Below are positions 48,567 to 60,304 of a stretch of 64,000 nt of DNA, in pieces. The notes below the pieces were generated by a model. It was not told the DNA's origin. It saw only the letters and a program-made list of their open reading frames with translations, and made no database searches. Each line of letters begins with the position of its first letter. Positions within the stretch are counted from its first letter, which is position 1. The stretch covers positions 13,247,321-13,311,320 of the forward strand of contig NC_057792.1 of NCBI RefSeq assembly GCF_014905175.1. Direction: 5' to 3'. The position numbers and the translations under genes were made by a program. Source of the stretch: Aphidius gifuensis. Lineage: Eukaryota; Arthropoda; Insecta; Hymenoptera; Braconidae.

Positions 48567-49162
48567 CATGGTAGAAATACTACAGGTATGGCAGTGCGCA
48601 GCCTGGCTTGGCCGCTGTGAATCGACCAATCAAAAGATCGCCTTCTCGCCACAAAAATGGAAGACTTTATGCGCGCGCGATACAAATTTGTTAAGAAAAT
48701 TTTCAAGTTTTCTTAAAATTTTTCAAAAGTTATCATATTTATTCAACTAGATTTGGTATATTTTATAATGATTCACATACATCGAAAATAAAAATTAATT
48801 ATTTATATTAAATAAATAAATCCAAGTATAATAAATACAACACAACCTCTATTGTTTGTGGCATAAAAAAAATAACAATAATGAAAATATTATAATTTAT
48901 TTGTTAAACTGTCTTGGTTTTTTTATTTTTCTGATTTTTTATAAACATGCTCCACATATATTTATTAGTATTTACAACAATATAAAAAATAGTTGTCAAA
49001 ACAGTATGTTAGAGAGAGAGGCTCTTATAATAGAGATTGCGTGTTAGAAAAAAATGCAAAACAGCTCGATGGCGCGTTGTTGATTGGTTGAAAAAATAAG
49101 GCTGCGCAGAACGCGACGAAAAAAGCATGGACTACTGCCATACCTGTAGTACTTCTACCATG
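48567..49162. mobile_element. 596-bp MITE with 29-bp TIRs and 9-bp target duplication
   Basis: The left end CATGGTAGAAATACTACAGG continues TATGGCAGT, and the right end is its complement with one mismatch. TACTGACAT flanks both sides (48558-48566 and 49163-49171). A 9-bp duplication suggests the Mutator group, although an 8-bp hAT reading is possible. The interior has no transposase. Confidence 0.8.
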
Positions 49163-49172
49163 TACTGACATA

Positions 49173-50122
49173 CAGACTATCCCATTTTAATTAGATAATG
49201 CATTTTTCTTGAAAAATTCAGCTCAAATTGAAAAATGATTCAAGTAAAAGTTGTAGGGTTTGGAGGGAGACCCATAAAAAAAAAAAAAAAAAATTCAAAA
49301 AATTCAAAATGGCGGAGTTTTAGGTATGAACATACTTTTTTAAAATGGATACTGTATTTTTTTTTTTGCACCAAAATGTTTCTTACTCCAAAACTAACAA
49401 TTTTTATTTGAAAAATTTTTCGATAAAATCACTTTTTTTTCAGCCCGATTTTATCTGTTGATGGATTTTCCTCAAAAAAAAATGGCTTTGATTTAAAAAT
49501 GATATTTGAAAAAGTTGTAGCGTTTAGAAAGACAAACACGAGAAAAAAAAAAATTTGGTAAAAAATTCAAAATGGCGGAGTGAGAAGCATGGATAAAAAA
49601 AATGGACTTAGCCAAAAAATTTTATTTAGAAAAAGTGTTCATCTTGATGCGAACAATTTTTTAGTAAAAAAAAATTACACCTAACCTCAAAAAAAAAGAT
49701 GTTCATACTTTAAACTCCGCCATTTTGAACTTTTTGAAAATTTTTTTTTTCTTCTCGTGTTTGTCTCCCTGAACGCTACAACTTTTCTGAATATCATTTT
49801 CAAATTTGAGCCATATTTTTTTAGGAAAATCTATCAACAGACAAAATTGGGCCGAAAAAAAAGTGATTTTATCGAAAAACTTTTTGAATGAAAAGTGTTA
49901 GTTTTGATGTAAGAAACATTCTGGTGCAAAAAAAAAATACAGTATCCATTACAAAAAACTATGTTCATACCTAAAACTCCGCCATTTTGAATTTTGTGAA
50001 TTTTTTTTGTTTTTTTTTTATGGGTCCCCCTCCAAACCCTACAACTTTTACTTGAATCATTTTTCAATTTGAGCTATAATTTTCAAGAAAAATCCATTAT
50101 CCTATTAAAATGGGACAGTCTG
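49173..50122. mobile_element. 950-bp TA-inserting fold-back MITE (CAGACTATCCC ends)
   Basis: The ends are CAGACTATCCCATTTTAAT and its near-perfect complement ATTAAAATGGGACAGTCTG. TA lies outside each end (49171-49172 and 50123-50124). The arms stay complementary for over 400 bp. They include two mirrored segments containing AAAATGGCGGAG on each side. TA target choice and the end sequence point to the Tc1/mariner superfamily. It has no transposase. Confidence 0.85.
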
Positions 50123-51330
50123 TATATAAAGGATTTTTTGCACCATCTAAATATGTTAGTTTTTTTGCTCTATAGACAGATGCTTTTAGCAGCTGATTTT
50201 GATATTGAAAAATGAATCCTTTCGTAAATAATTTCGTAAATAAAAATATTTTATATTTCTATTTACATATCCTGTAAAAAAAAAAACTCATTAAACTTGA
50301 CGGAAAGAAAAATAAACAATAACAACATGAGACTTGGGAACATAGGTTGAAGTATCATTATTTGATTCGCGCCATCGATGCGATATTGAATACTATACTG
50401 ACATATATAAAGGTTTTTTCACACCATCTGAATATGTTAGCTTTCTTGCTCTATAGACCGATGCTTCTGGCAGCTGATTTAGATAATCGAAAATAAATCC
50501 TTTCGTAAATAAAAATATTTTATATTTTTGTTTACACATGATGTAACAAAAAAAACTCATTAAACTTAATGGAAAAAAAAAATAAACAATAACATGTGAC
50601 TTGGGAACATAGCTTAAAGTATCATTATTCAATTTGCGCCATCGATGCGATATTGGATACTGCGGTAAGAAAAACGCAATTTCTAAAAATGATTTTAAAG
50701 TTTAAAAAAAAGGTATACATCTCAAAAATCTGTTTTTATTTTTATTAAAATGATTCAATTAATTTATAAGATGATCAGAAGACAGAATATTTTTCACATC
50801 AATCAAATAATATATTCCAAAAGGCACAAGAAACAAAGGCACGATAAAGACAAAAGGATCTATAAACAAAAGGTTACGTTTATCAGCAAGCATGTGTATG
50901 TTGTATATTAGTACATTAGCACACCTGATGAGCAGGATTCGCGCCCATATCCCAACGGCATATGGCGGAGGCACCATCGCTGCGATATTGAATACTGTAC
51001 TGTACTGATATAAATAAAGGTTCTCTCACACCATTCTACTATTATTGCTCAATTTTATTTTATAAGGTTGTCGAATTGCTCTGGACTTAGAAGCCATAAT
51101 GCTTTGATTTAATTTTGGTTTTTAATGTTTGTCAGAGTGCCCTGAGTTTTTAAGATAATATCAAGAAAAACGCAATTTCTGAAATTGATTTTGAAGTTTA
51201 AAAAAAAAGTAAACATCTAAAAATTCTGTTTTTTTTTTTTAAAAAAAGTGTGATATTTAATAAAATGATCAGAAGACATAATATATTTATCTGATCAATC
51301 ATATTTTAAAATAATTTCCCGAGGAATTGA
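50123..51330. repeat. Tandem-like copies of a CATCGATGCGATATT repeat
   Basis: The block GCCATCGATGCGATATTGAA, then TACTATACTGACATATATAA, then AGGTTTTTTCACACCATCT, recurs in whole or part at 48535, 50371, 50637 and 50965, and in reverse at 58225-58290. Some copies carry MITE insertions, others are empty. There is no ORF with domain support. Confidence 0.7.
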
Positions 51331-51361
51331 AGGGTTAAGGTTAGCTCTATGCCGATAATAT

Positions 51362-51442
51362 ATAGGCACGGTAGTTAATCTCGTTTCTCCCACTTTTTTT
51401 TTTTTTCTCATACTTGACGCGAGGCACTACCGTGCCTCTTGA
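51362..51442. repeat. AGGCACGGTAGT palindromic repeat, copy 1
   Basis: AGGCACGGTAGTTAATCTCG and, 50 bp later, GCGAGGCACTACCGTGCCTC TTGATCA form a hairpin. Nearly the same sequence (TCATACTTGACTCGAGGCAC, then TACCGTGCCTCTTGATCA) appears at 57966-57999 in the same orientation. The two copies bracket the hAT gene. Confidence 0.6.
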
Positions 51443-51451
51443 TCAAATGTT

Positions 51452-52012
51452 GTGATGAATAACCACAATAGTCAAAATGATAAAATAAATCAACAAAATA
51501 AATTAAATTTTGTTGATAATATATGTGAAAATAAAAGTGTATTTAATGTTGTGGATAAAAATCATAACAAATACATTGATGCAACAAATGGTTGTCATGA
51601 AAATGAATTAAATTTTGTGCATAATAATCACCACAATCATGTTGATAAAGCAAATAATTATCATCAAATAATTTGTGATAATAATTTGTGTAAAAATAAT
51701 ATTAATAGTAATAATTTGAATGTTGTTGAAAATAAATTTCATTTCAAGGTCATGAATAATACTCATGACAATAATATTGGAAAAATAAATGCTGGTCAAC
51801 AATACAAAATAGATTGTGCCAAAAATAAACATAAAAATAAAATAAAGTTGAAATTGGTAAATAATAAAATGGAGAATGATAATAAAATTAAATGCAAAAT
51901 AAAATTAACTTGCTTGCATTCAATAAATAATAATAATGGGCACTCCAATAAGTCTAAACATGATGGTAACTTTGAAGGCAGAAAAAAATATTATGGTCGC
52001 TGGGACATGTGT

Positions 52013-52044
<32 letters not shown>

Positions 52045-55000
52045 AATAAAATATATGGAAATAATAAATTTTTATAATTTTCCTGTCGATAATTTGGATT
52101 TATAATAAAATTAAATTGATTTAAATACTTCATTTAGTACAATTTCGGATTCAAGTAGAAAATAAAAATAAAATTGTTATGACAAGTTATTTATGTTAAA
52201 TTGTTTTTTTTTTAATCCGTATGAAATGTTTTTACAGGCACGACATCATCATTAATGAACCATTTACGTTATAAGCATCCAAGCTTATGGATTGAGTTTA
52301 ATGAAAAAAATAATCAAATTCATCAGCCTCCAAGAAAACGTCTACGTCCAAATATGTCAGCAGAAGAAAAAAGAGAAATCGACGATCTAGTCACAGCAAT
52401 GATTGCTGTAGACATGCTCCCTTTTTCTTTTGTTGACAATCGTGGTTTTCGTAAATTGATGGAAAAGCTGGTACCAGATTATACATTACCAGATCGTACA
52501 ACAATATCCAGAAAAATTATGCCAGATTTGTACGAAAAATGTAAAGTTTCCGTCACAGAAACAATGGAAAAAGATTTTAATGATGGTGTCAATTGTATTT
52601 CATATACATCTGATGGATGGACGTCACGAGCAGGCGATTCATATTTGTCTCTGACTGCGCATTACTTAACAGTAAATTTTGAGCCACGAAATTTTCTGTT
52701 AGGTATGCGATATACAGAAAAACAGCATACTGCTACTGAATTGAATTTATTATTAAATGAAATGACGGAAGAATGGCATTGTCTAGCAACAGCAGACGTA
52801 CCTGTATATGGGGTAACAGATAATCCTCCGAATATTTGCTCTGCCATTCGTCTATCTGGTTGGAAAAATATATACTGCTTTGCTCACACATTGAACTTGT
52901 CTGTAAATGATGCAAGAAAAAACGACACTCATGATTTGAATGATATTCTCAAAAAAGTAAGAAAAATTTATATTTATTTTTACATATATTTCGTACATAT
53001 TTTTTCTACTTGAAATTTAAAAAAATTTTTTTTTTTATTTGTTAAAAAATATATTTCTAGAAAATTATTTGATATTTTATTTTATATTTACATAGATGAG
53101 TTTTGTGTACTGCAATTTCTCAAATATAAAAAAGATTTTTATCAGTCATAAAATAAAATTAAATTTTATTATGAAATAATTATAATTAAATTTCATTTAT
53201 ATTTTATCAAATCATAAATTAAATATAGAATATATTTACATTTAAACATTTACTGATTTACATATATTTTATCAATATTTATTGATAAAAATTCTTTTTT
53301 TTAATTAATAATAAAAAAAAGTTACAAAACTTCTGCTTGTAAATATTTGAGAAATATTAATTTAATTTAAATTAAAAAACAGCAGCAAATTAAAACAATA
53401 ATGTCTATTGTTTGTCGTAAAAATATTTGTTTTATTTATTTTTTTGTTAGGCTAGAAAAATTGTTGGTCACTTCAAACATTCTTCACGAGCAAGAAACAT
53501 TTTACTTCAAAAACAACGCTCATCAGGTGTTGAAAAGCCACTTATGGTGATTCAAATGGTGGATACTCGTTGGAATACAGAGTATATGATGCTCAATCGT
53601 CTTGTTCGTCTCAAAAAGTATGTAAGAGAAGCTGTATATGATTTGGACTTTCATCCTGCACTCACTCGAGATGAATTTGACATTTTAAAAAAAATTGTGT
53701 TAATTTTAAAACCATTTTATGACGCAACCATGATGGCATCTGGAATAAAATATCCAACTCTTTCTATGGTCATTCCATTAATAGAGACGATTAAATTGAA
53801 ACTTAAAACAGAGAGAAAACAATATCCTACTGATTCAATGCTTTATGAGCTAAGTAACAATTTAATCGACTCACTTAATACCAGAGTTTCAGAGATTCAT
53901 GACGATAAGTGCCAAAAATCAACATTTCTTGACCCAAGGTACAAGACTTATTTTTTTGAATCTCTTCAAATCAATGATATAAAAAATAGCTTGTTGGATG
54001 AAATCCTTGAGTCAAGAAATGCTTCGATTCAAGGTAGTCAAGGCAGTAGACTAAGTAACCATCAATTGAGTCAGCATTCAAATCAATCATCAACTCAACA
54101 GTCTACCGAAGGTAATTGGTGGATATTTTAAATTAATTTTTTAGTGTTCCGTAGGACACTTATGTTTTCACTTTTCGTGTGACTTTTTGTTATTTCGCGA
54201 TAAAAATAAAAGTTATGAATCGAATTGGCTTCTATGAAGCCCATTAGGTTCCATTTTTTTTCCCAAAAGCAATCATCGTATTTATTTTCAGTTTTTGGCC
54301 CTTATCAGTTGTGATAGTGCCATTTTTCTACAGGGTCCAATTTCAAATATTGACGGATCGGATCCGGCAATGATTCAATCGACGACGCTTCATCTGTAGA
54401 CTCTCCGATATTTTTTTGAAATTTTTTGGTCGTTTATTTTTTTTTTTATTAAACAAAATGTAGTGTCAGAATTTGTTTTTGCAAGATATTTTTTGAACCA
54501 CCGAACCGAATTAGTTGATGTTAAATAATATTTATGTTTTTTTTTTTCCCAAAAGCAATCATCATATTTATTTTGAATTTTCGGCCCTTATCAGTTGTGA
54601 TAGTGCCATTTTTCTACAGGGCCCAATTTCAAAAACTGACGGATCGGATCCGGCAATTATTCAATCGACGACGCTTCATCTGTAGACTCTCCGATATTTT
54701 TTTGAAATTTTTTGGTCGTTTATTTTTTTTTTTATTAAACAAAATGTAGTGTCAGAATTTGTTTTTGCAAGATATTTTTTGAACCGCTGAACCGAAATAG
54801 TTATTAGTTGATGTTAAATGAAATTTATGTTTTTTTTTTTTCTCAAAAGCAATCATCATATTTATTTTCAATTTTTGGGCCTTATCAGATGTGATAGTGC
54901 CATTTTTCGACAGGGCCCAATTTCAAATATTGACGGATCGGATCCGGCAATGATTCAATCGACGACGCTTCATCTGTAGACTCTACGATAGTTTTTTTAA

Positions 55001-56249
55001 GTTTTTTGGTCGTTTATTTTTTTTTTTATTAAACAAAATGTAGTGTCAGAATTTGTTTTTGCAAGATATTTTTTGAACCGCCGAACCGAATTAGTTGATG
55101 TTAAATGAAATTTATGTTTTTTTTTTTCCCAAAAGCAATTATCATATTTATTTTGAATTTTTGGGCCTTATTAGATTTAATATCCGCATTTTTCGATAGG
55201 GCCCAATTCCAAATATTGACGGATCGATTCCGGCAATGTTTCAATCGACGACGCTTCATCTGTAGACTTTACGATATTTTTTTGAAATTTTTCGGTCGTT
55301 CATTTTTTTTTTATTACACAAAATGTAGTGTCAGAATTTGTTTTTGCAAGATATTTTTTGAACCGCCGAACCGAATTAGTTGATGTTAAATGAAATTTAT
55401 GTTTTTTTTTTTCCCAAAAGCAATTATCATATTTATTTTCAATTTTTGGGCCTTATTAGATTTAATATTTCCATTTTTCGATAGGGCTCAATTTCAAATA
55501 TTCACAGATCGATTCCGGCAATGTTTCATTCGATGACGCTTCATCTGTAGACTTTACGTTATTTTTTTGAAATTTTTCAGTCGTTTATTTTTTTTTTTTA
55601 TTAAACAACAGAAATAAACAACTCTAGAAAATAAAACAAAACAAAAAAAATAGTCATTTATTTTACAACAAAATGAAAAAACAAACAACAAAAAAAAAAA
55701 TAAAAATCCTACGGAACACTTAGGGTGCACCTTGGGGGACTTGACTATATTTTTTTTTTTTTGTTTTTTTTTTTAAATAATTATCTGAGTTCAAGCTCAG
55801 AGTGGAAAAATGTGTATAAAATCTCAAGTTTAAGTTCAGATATTTATTCAAGAGGAAAAAAAACTATTGTATAAATATATCAATAAGTGAATCAATAAAT
55901 AACAATTACAGGTAATGCTGCAAGTGGGTTTTGGGATATTTTAACCCAGTCTGAAGGTATTCAGCGATCATTATCAGCAGTTGAAAAATCATTTGTTGAA
56001 AACGAATTATCAGGATATCTGAGTGAGTTAAAAATTCCTCCAAATGAATGTTCACTCACTTGGTGGAGAAAAAATACTCCAAGATATCCCCATTTGGCAA
56101 ATATAGCCAGGCAATATCTTAGCATTCCCTGTACATCTACTGAAAGTGAGAGAGTATTTTCATCGGCTGGTGAAATAGTTGAGGATCGTCGTTGTTCGTT
56201 GCTTCCAGACAATGTCGAGCAATTGACATTTTCAGCAAAAAATGTTTAA
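51452..56249 (+). CDS. hAT-family (ZBED-like) transposase, four exons, intact frame
   Basis: The exons are 51452-52010, 52238-52956, 53451-54111 and 55912-56249. All introns are GT-AG with matching phases (1, 0, 1), giving 758 residues. Exon 1 is an Asn/His/Lys-rich N-terminus whose membership is less certain. Exon 2 opens with the second half of a BED-type finger (TTSSLMNHLRYKHPSLW), then SYTSDGWTSRAGDSYLSLTA with the first catalytic Asp. It continues with YCFAHTLNLSVNDARK. Exon 3 has VDTRWNTEYMMLNRLVRLKK and the long helical insertion, then STFLDPRYK. Exon 4 is the hAT dimerisation end (NECSLTWWRKNTPRYPHLAN, CTSTESERVFSSAGEIVEDR). The CxxC half of the BED finger is not seen. Intron 3 contains a separate transposon. 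Confidence 0.75.
54144..55719. mobile_element. 1.58-kb non-autonomous transposon carrying five 286-bp tandem repeats
   Basis: The ends GTGTTCCGTAGGA and TCCTACGGAACAC are perfect inverted repeats, with TTA outside both (54141-54143 and 55720-55722), as in PIF/Harbinger elements. The inside is an array with AAAAGCAATCATCATATTTA at 54265, 54551, 54845, 55131 and 55417 (period 286, one of 294). Other unit parts are GACGGATCGGATCCGGCAAT and TGTAGTGTCAGAATTTG. It sits wholly inside intron 3 of the hAT gene, so splicing could remove it. The + strand ORFs inside are by-products of the repeat. Confidence 0.8.
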
Positions 56250-56329
56250 AAATGATTATGTATTTGTGAATAAATTTAAATATTAGTATTTATATTTTAT
56301 TTCATATTCTGAAATAAAAGATATTATAT

Positions 56330-56830
56330 ATATATTATATAAAATAATATAATATAAATATAATATAATATGAATATATATATATGTATATATATGTTAT
56401 TTTTGTATATGTTTTATATATGTCTTCTGATTAGTTATAGCTATTAATAAATTATAAACTTGATATAAATAAAAGATAGAAATTGTTTCACTTCATAAGT
56501 TGTATTCACAACTGTAATTTATTTGTATTTTTGTAATAATTTCTTATTTGGAACCATTTTTTAATACATTGAACACTTTAATTTAAAAAATTTTTTAAAG
56601 AAGCCGAATAGCACGAATAGTCGAATTATTTGTCACTATTCGACTATTCGTCTTTATTTGAATATCCGAAAAATATCTCACTATTCGACTATTCGAATAA
56701 CTCAAATAGTCGAATTATTCGTCACTATTCGACTATTTGAAATGTCGAATAATTCGATTCGATTTTCGAATCGAATAGTATTATTCGATTCGATTCGATT
56801 CGAAGACTATTCGCACACCCCTAAATTAAT
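56330..56830. repeat. TA-rich tract and ACTATTCG repeats
   Basis: 56330-56420 is TATATA/ATAATA-rich. At 56595-56815 the words AATAGTCGAATTATTCG and GATTCGATTCGATTCGAA repeat, ending ACTATTCGCACACCCCTAA. This is low-complexity repeated DNA, probably part of a dispersed element; no gene is visible. Confidence 0.6.
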
Positions 56831-56869
56831 GATTAAAATTGCATAATAAAAGAATTCATAAAAATTGGA

Positions 56870-57365
56870 AAATTAATTCGCTTTTTAAAAAATATATTAT
56901 TTTATTTTAGTTATGATTATTTTATTTTATGCTTCGAATTGCAGCTACTAATGATAGCACGAAAGGGAGACCGCGAATCCCTGCTTGTTGTGTCCCCATT
57001 GAGATTGGGTGTTTTAATATAAAATACTAATAACTAAAATAAAATAATATATTTTGTAAAAAGCAAATTAATTTTCCAATTCAAAAATCAAATATTTAAT
57101 GAATAAAGTTGCATAATAAAAGAATTCATAAAAATTGGAAAATTAATTTGCTTTTTAAATAATTTTTTTTTTCATTTCAGTTATTATTATTTTATATTAA
57201 AGCACCAAATTTCAATGGGGAAACGACAAGCAGGGAGTCACGGTCTTCTTTTTGTGCTATCATTTGTAGCTGCAATTCAAGGTATCACACAAAAAAATAA
57301 TAACTAAAATAAAAATATATATTTTATTAAAAAAAAATTAATTTTTTAATTTTGCAATATTTTTC
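56870..57365. repeat. Two inverted copies of a ~200-bp palindromic repeat
   Basis: Copy 1 (about 56870-57080) has arms TTTTAAAAAATATATTATTT / AATATATTTTGTAAAAAG around GCTACTAATGATAGCACGAA and GCGAATCCCTGCTTGTTGTG. Copy 2 (about 57118-57350) carries the same core in reverse (CAAGCAGGGAGTCACGG, TGTGCTATCATTTGTAGC). Both share GAATTCATAAAAATTGGAAA next to them. Probably a MITE pair. Confidence 0.65.
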
Positions 57366-57419
57366 ATATATTTTTTTAAACTTCCTGTCAGGTAAAAAAA
57401 ATATTGTGTTTCTTTAAAG

Positions 57420-57590
57420 AGCTACAATGCACAACAAGAATCAATTATTGGTAGTGATTCAATAACACTTGTTAAACATGCATCAATAAACGAAAAATAT
57501 AGTCTAGTTAATGGACGTCTTATTAATAATAGTAAACGTTGATTCTCACCACAATCTGGTACATCGCAAGAATCAACTAAATTTAATTAA
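57420..57590 (+). pseudogene. Short decayed coding trace
   Basis: The frame reads SIIGSDSITLVKHASINEKY and SLVNGRLINNSKR, then a stop, then FSPQSGTSQESTKFN. It runs into the second copy of the 240-bp dispersed repeat. It may be a terminal exon remnant; no family is recognised. Confidence 0.3.
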
Positions 57591-57594
57591 ATTA

Positions 57595-57850
57595 TAATCT
57601 CAGCAAAAAAAAAAAACAAAGTTTTTTTACAAAAAAAGTGTCAAGTATTTGAAATTGTCACTAATTGTGAATATATATTAATTAAGAGGTGATACCAGAA
57701 AGACAAGAAGAAAACATATTTTTGACAAACGTAATTGAGTCTCAACTATTGGAAAAAAAATTTTAAACTTGACCCCACCTGATGTAAAATATACTAAAAT
57801 TTCATTTGGGAAAAACCAGGTGGGGTCAAGTTTAAAATTTTTTTTTCCAT
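57595..57850 (+). repeat. Copy 2 of the dispersed ~240-bp repeat, with hairpin
   Basis: It contains AAAAAAAGTGTCAAGTATTT, GATACCAGAAAGACAAGAAG and a terminal hairpin: AAATTTTAAACTTGACCCC and its complement GGGGTCAAGTTTAAAATTT. It lies in opposite orientation to the copy at 61300-61560. Confidence 0.75.
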
Positions 57851-58046
57851 TTTTAAAAGATTAGAGACGGAAGAGGACAAAATATTAGTATTAGTAGTAA
57901 TATTAGGTAGTAGTAGTTAATCTCATCTCACACATATTTTCATCAACACATATATATTCCTTTCTCATACTTGACTCGAGGCACTACCGTGCCTCTTGAT
58001 CATTAAAAATTATATTTAACTATTTATTTATTCATTTTATTAACAG

Positions 58047-58270
58047 GAGCATTGGCATTCATCAATGGACAAGAAGATGTAAAGTCATCAGGGATTCCTA
58101 ATTTAGCTGATATTGCAAAAATGCAAGGTTTAAATATATCTGATATTGAAAAAGGTACTGAAGATGCTAAAACTATATTAAGAAAAAAATGTGAAAAAAA
58201 TAACAAAAAAAAAAAAAAAAAGCTAACATATTTAGATGGTGTAAAAAAACCTTTATATATATCAGTATAG
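58047..58270 (+). CDS. Possible terminal exon of an unknown gene
   Basis: After the acceptor TTTTATTAACAG the frame reads ALAFINGQEDVKSSGIPNLA, DIAKMQGLNISDIEKGTED and AKTILRKKCEKN. It then passes into a Lys run and the dispersed CATCGATGCGATATT repeat (which adds VKKPLYISV) before stopping at 58268-58270. Codon choice and composition of the first 50 codons look genuine, but no upstream exon or domain is identified. The repeat may have replaced the true end. Confidence 0.35.
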
Positions 58271-58370
58271 TATTCAATATCGCATCGATGGGTTAATCAA
58301 CAAAAATAAATAAATAAATGAATAAATAAATAAATAAATAAAATAATAAAATCAGTCAAAAAATTATACC

Positions 58371-60042
58371 TTAAAAATCGAAAATTCCACGACGACGACC
58401 AAAAAAACGTCTTGCGCAACGATCCCATGGCTCTGCGATGTTATTTGTGATTATACACGATCCAACGAAAACAACATGTGCTAATTGCAACCAATAATTC
58501 CTTAGATAATGACCAAATTGAAAAGCATTATTAAATTCACCAGCAATGTTATCCAACTCTTGGTGAATCAATTCTAATGCTTCGTGCCAGCGTGAAGGTG
58601 GTAGGAATGATAATATCCAAGCCATATATAAAGCTGTTCGGTTTTCTACACGATGAAGTCCAAGGCGAAGCCATCTTCTCAACAGCGCTTTTAACAAATA
58701 ATACAACGGAAAAAATGCAACATTTTTCAAATTATAAACAAATTTCAAACATTGAAACAATGAACCAAAATTAAATTCTATTATAAATAATAACTTGTCC
58801 ATTGTAAAAAAAACGGTGTTAAAAAAAAATTGTAATCAATTTAAATAAAAAATAAACGATGAATAATTTTTAAATTGATAAGAAAAAAATAAACTAAAGC
58901 CTACTTGTCTAAAGTGAAAGTTACACCCAGTAATGTGGCGAAACGGAAATTCTTCTCTCACTGCTGCAACTAATGCAAGCTCAAAGTCAGATAGCACTGA
59001 TTGCAGTCAAACCTCTAGCCGCGCGACAAGTTGTTTTAACAATTGGAATATTGCCCTGTAGAATCCTATTGTTCTTGTCATCAGTACATATGCAACTGGG
59101 TAACCCTAGATAATGAAAAAAAATTATTAAAAATTATAAATCAATTTATTTCTTTTCTAATTTTATTAATTGATCTTGGAAAAAAATATAAAGATTTTAC
59201 AAAATAAATAAAAGGAATTGATTGAATATAACAAATCATTGCATAATTTTAACTTAGGTATTAGATTATGTGTCGCTATTCAACAAATATAATAGAAAAT
59301 TAATTTATAAAATCATTATGGTTAGAAGGATAAATAAAAATTTAAAACTATTTGCATTAAAAAAAAAAAAGTTGAATATTTAAATGAAAAAAAACAAAAA
59401 ACGTTAAATAAAATATAGTCAAATTTTGTAATATTTTCTAACATCAACTAATAATGTAAAAAATTATTGTTGATTAACTTTCAACATCAATTAAATACAA
59501 AAGAAAAAAAATTAAAAAAAAAACACAAATTAATCAAAAGTCATTTGTTTTTTAATTTTTCAATGAAATAAGTAATTTATTCGGTGAAATGAATAGATGT
59601 AATAGGAAGCATTAAAAATTACTATATTGAATTCGATCAATCAAATAAAGTTGATATAAAAATATTTATTAAAAAGTAGACAGAAATTTTGAAAGTAAAA
59701 AAAAAAATAATGTTAGTGTACCTGCTTGGTTTATACGACTTCTAAAAATCACAAAGACTTGTGTAAATCGTGGATGCATGGCTGGGGTGATTAAAAACGT
59801 GCCATCCATCATCAGAGATGGTTGAGCATAAAGTTGCTGGTGAATACAAAAGTTGTGCCTCCTTCTGCAGCTTGCACTCTGCCACGGTATGAATTCGTAC
59901 TTGCAAAATATCTACCAAGTGTGTCATGCAAGTCATCAAGTGTCCTTGGTAAAAGAGGTCGTAAACCTCGTCGAACTAAGCGGATGATACCACGTGCTTG
60001 ACCAAACCTTACTCGAAGTCCAGCTATATCTTGATAACTCAA
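58371..60042 (-). pseudogene. Spliced FLYWCH-type MULE transposase, decayed
   Basis: Exon 1 runs from 60042 to 59722 and has the motif FGQARGIIRLVRRGLRPLLP. After a frame break near 59815 it has the catalytic-type SLMMDGTFLITP. The donor is CAG|GTACAC. Exon 2, about 59105-58912, follows TTATCTAG and reads GYPVAYVLMTRTIGFYRAIF, then SDFELALVAAVREEFPFRHI and GCNFHFRQ, with one in-frame TGA near 59010. Exon 3, 58687-58371, reads LLRRWLRLGLHRVENRTALY, PPSRWHEALELIHQELD and ITNNIAEPWDRCARRFFG. The two MULE acidic motifs (DGTF and SDFE) and the TNNxxE region are recognisable. The N-terminal FLYWCH finger is not visible. Confidence 0.65.
58803..59721. other. Introns and spacer of the MULE relic
   Basis: Apart from exon 2, this region is AT-rich intron sequence with A-runs. 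It has no additional gene. Confidence 0.4.
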
Positions 60043-60082
60043 AATTTAATTTGAGCAATAACAAGATGTTTTAAATTTTTTT

Positions 60083-60304
60083 GAAAATTTTCAGATTTTT
60101 TTATTAATTATTTACTGAGTTATTAATTTAACAACAAATTGCGAGCTGCCGTTATGGCTATGTATGCGTGATCGTCAGCCCCTTCTCTTGCGAACGCGTA
60201 TGTTCGCGCGTCTGTATATCCATATGAATACAAACAGTATACGCCCAAGTTGTTGTTGAATTAATAACTCAGTAAATAACTAATGAAAATATCTGAAAAT
60301 TTGT
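60083..60304. mobile_element. 222-bp MITE with ~55-bp inverted repeats and a GC-rich loop
   Basis: The left arm 60083-60137 (ATTTACTGAGTTATTAATTT, then AACAACAA) returns in complement at 60250-60304 with a few differences. The loop is notably less AT-rich (GCGAACGCGTATGTTCGCGC, itself palindromic). It lies just upstream of the MULE exon 1 frame. Confidence 0.75.

Noticed and set aside
54534..55383. Plus-strand ORFs with Phe-rich starts and RRRFICRL
   Set aside because: They recur with the 286-bp tandem unit and have no domain; non-coding repeat.
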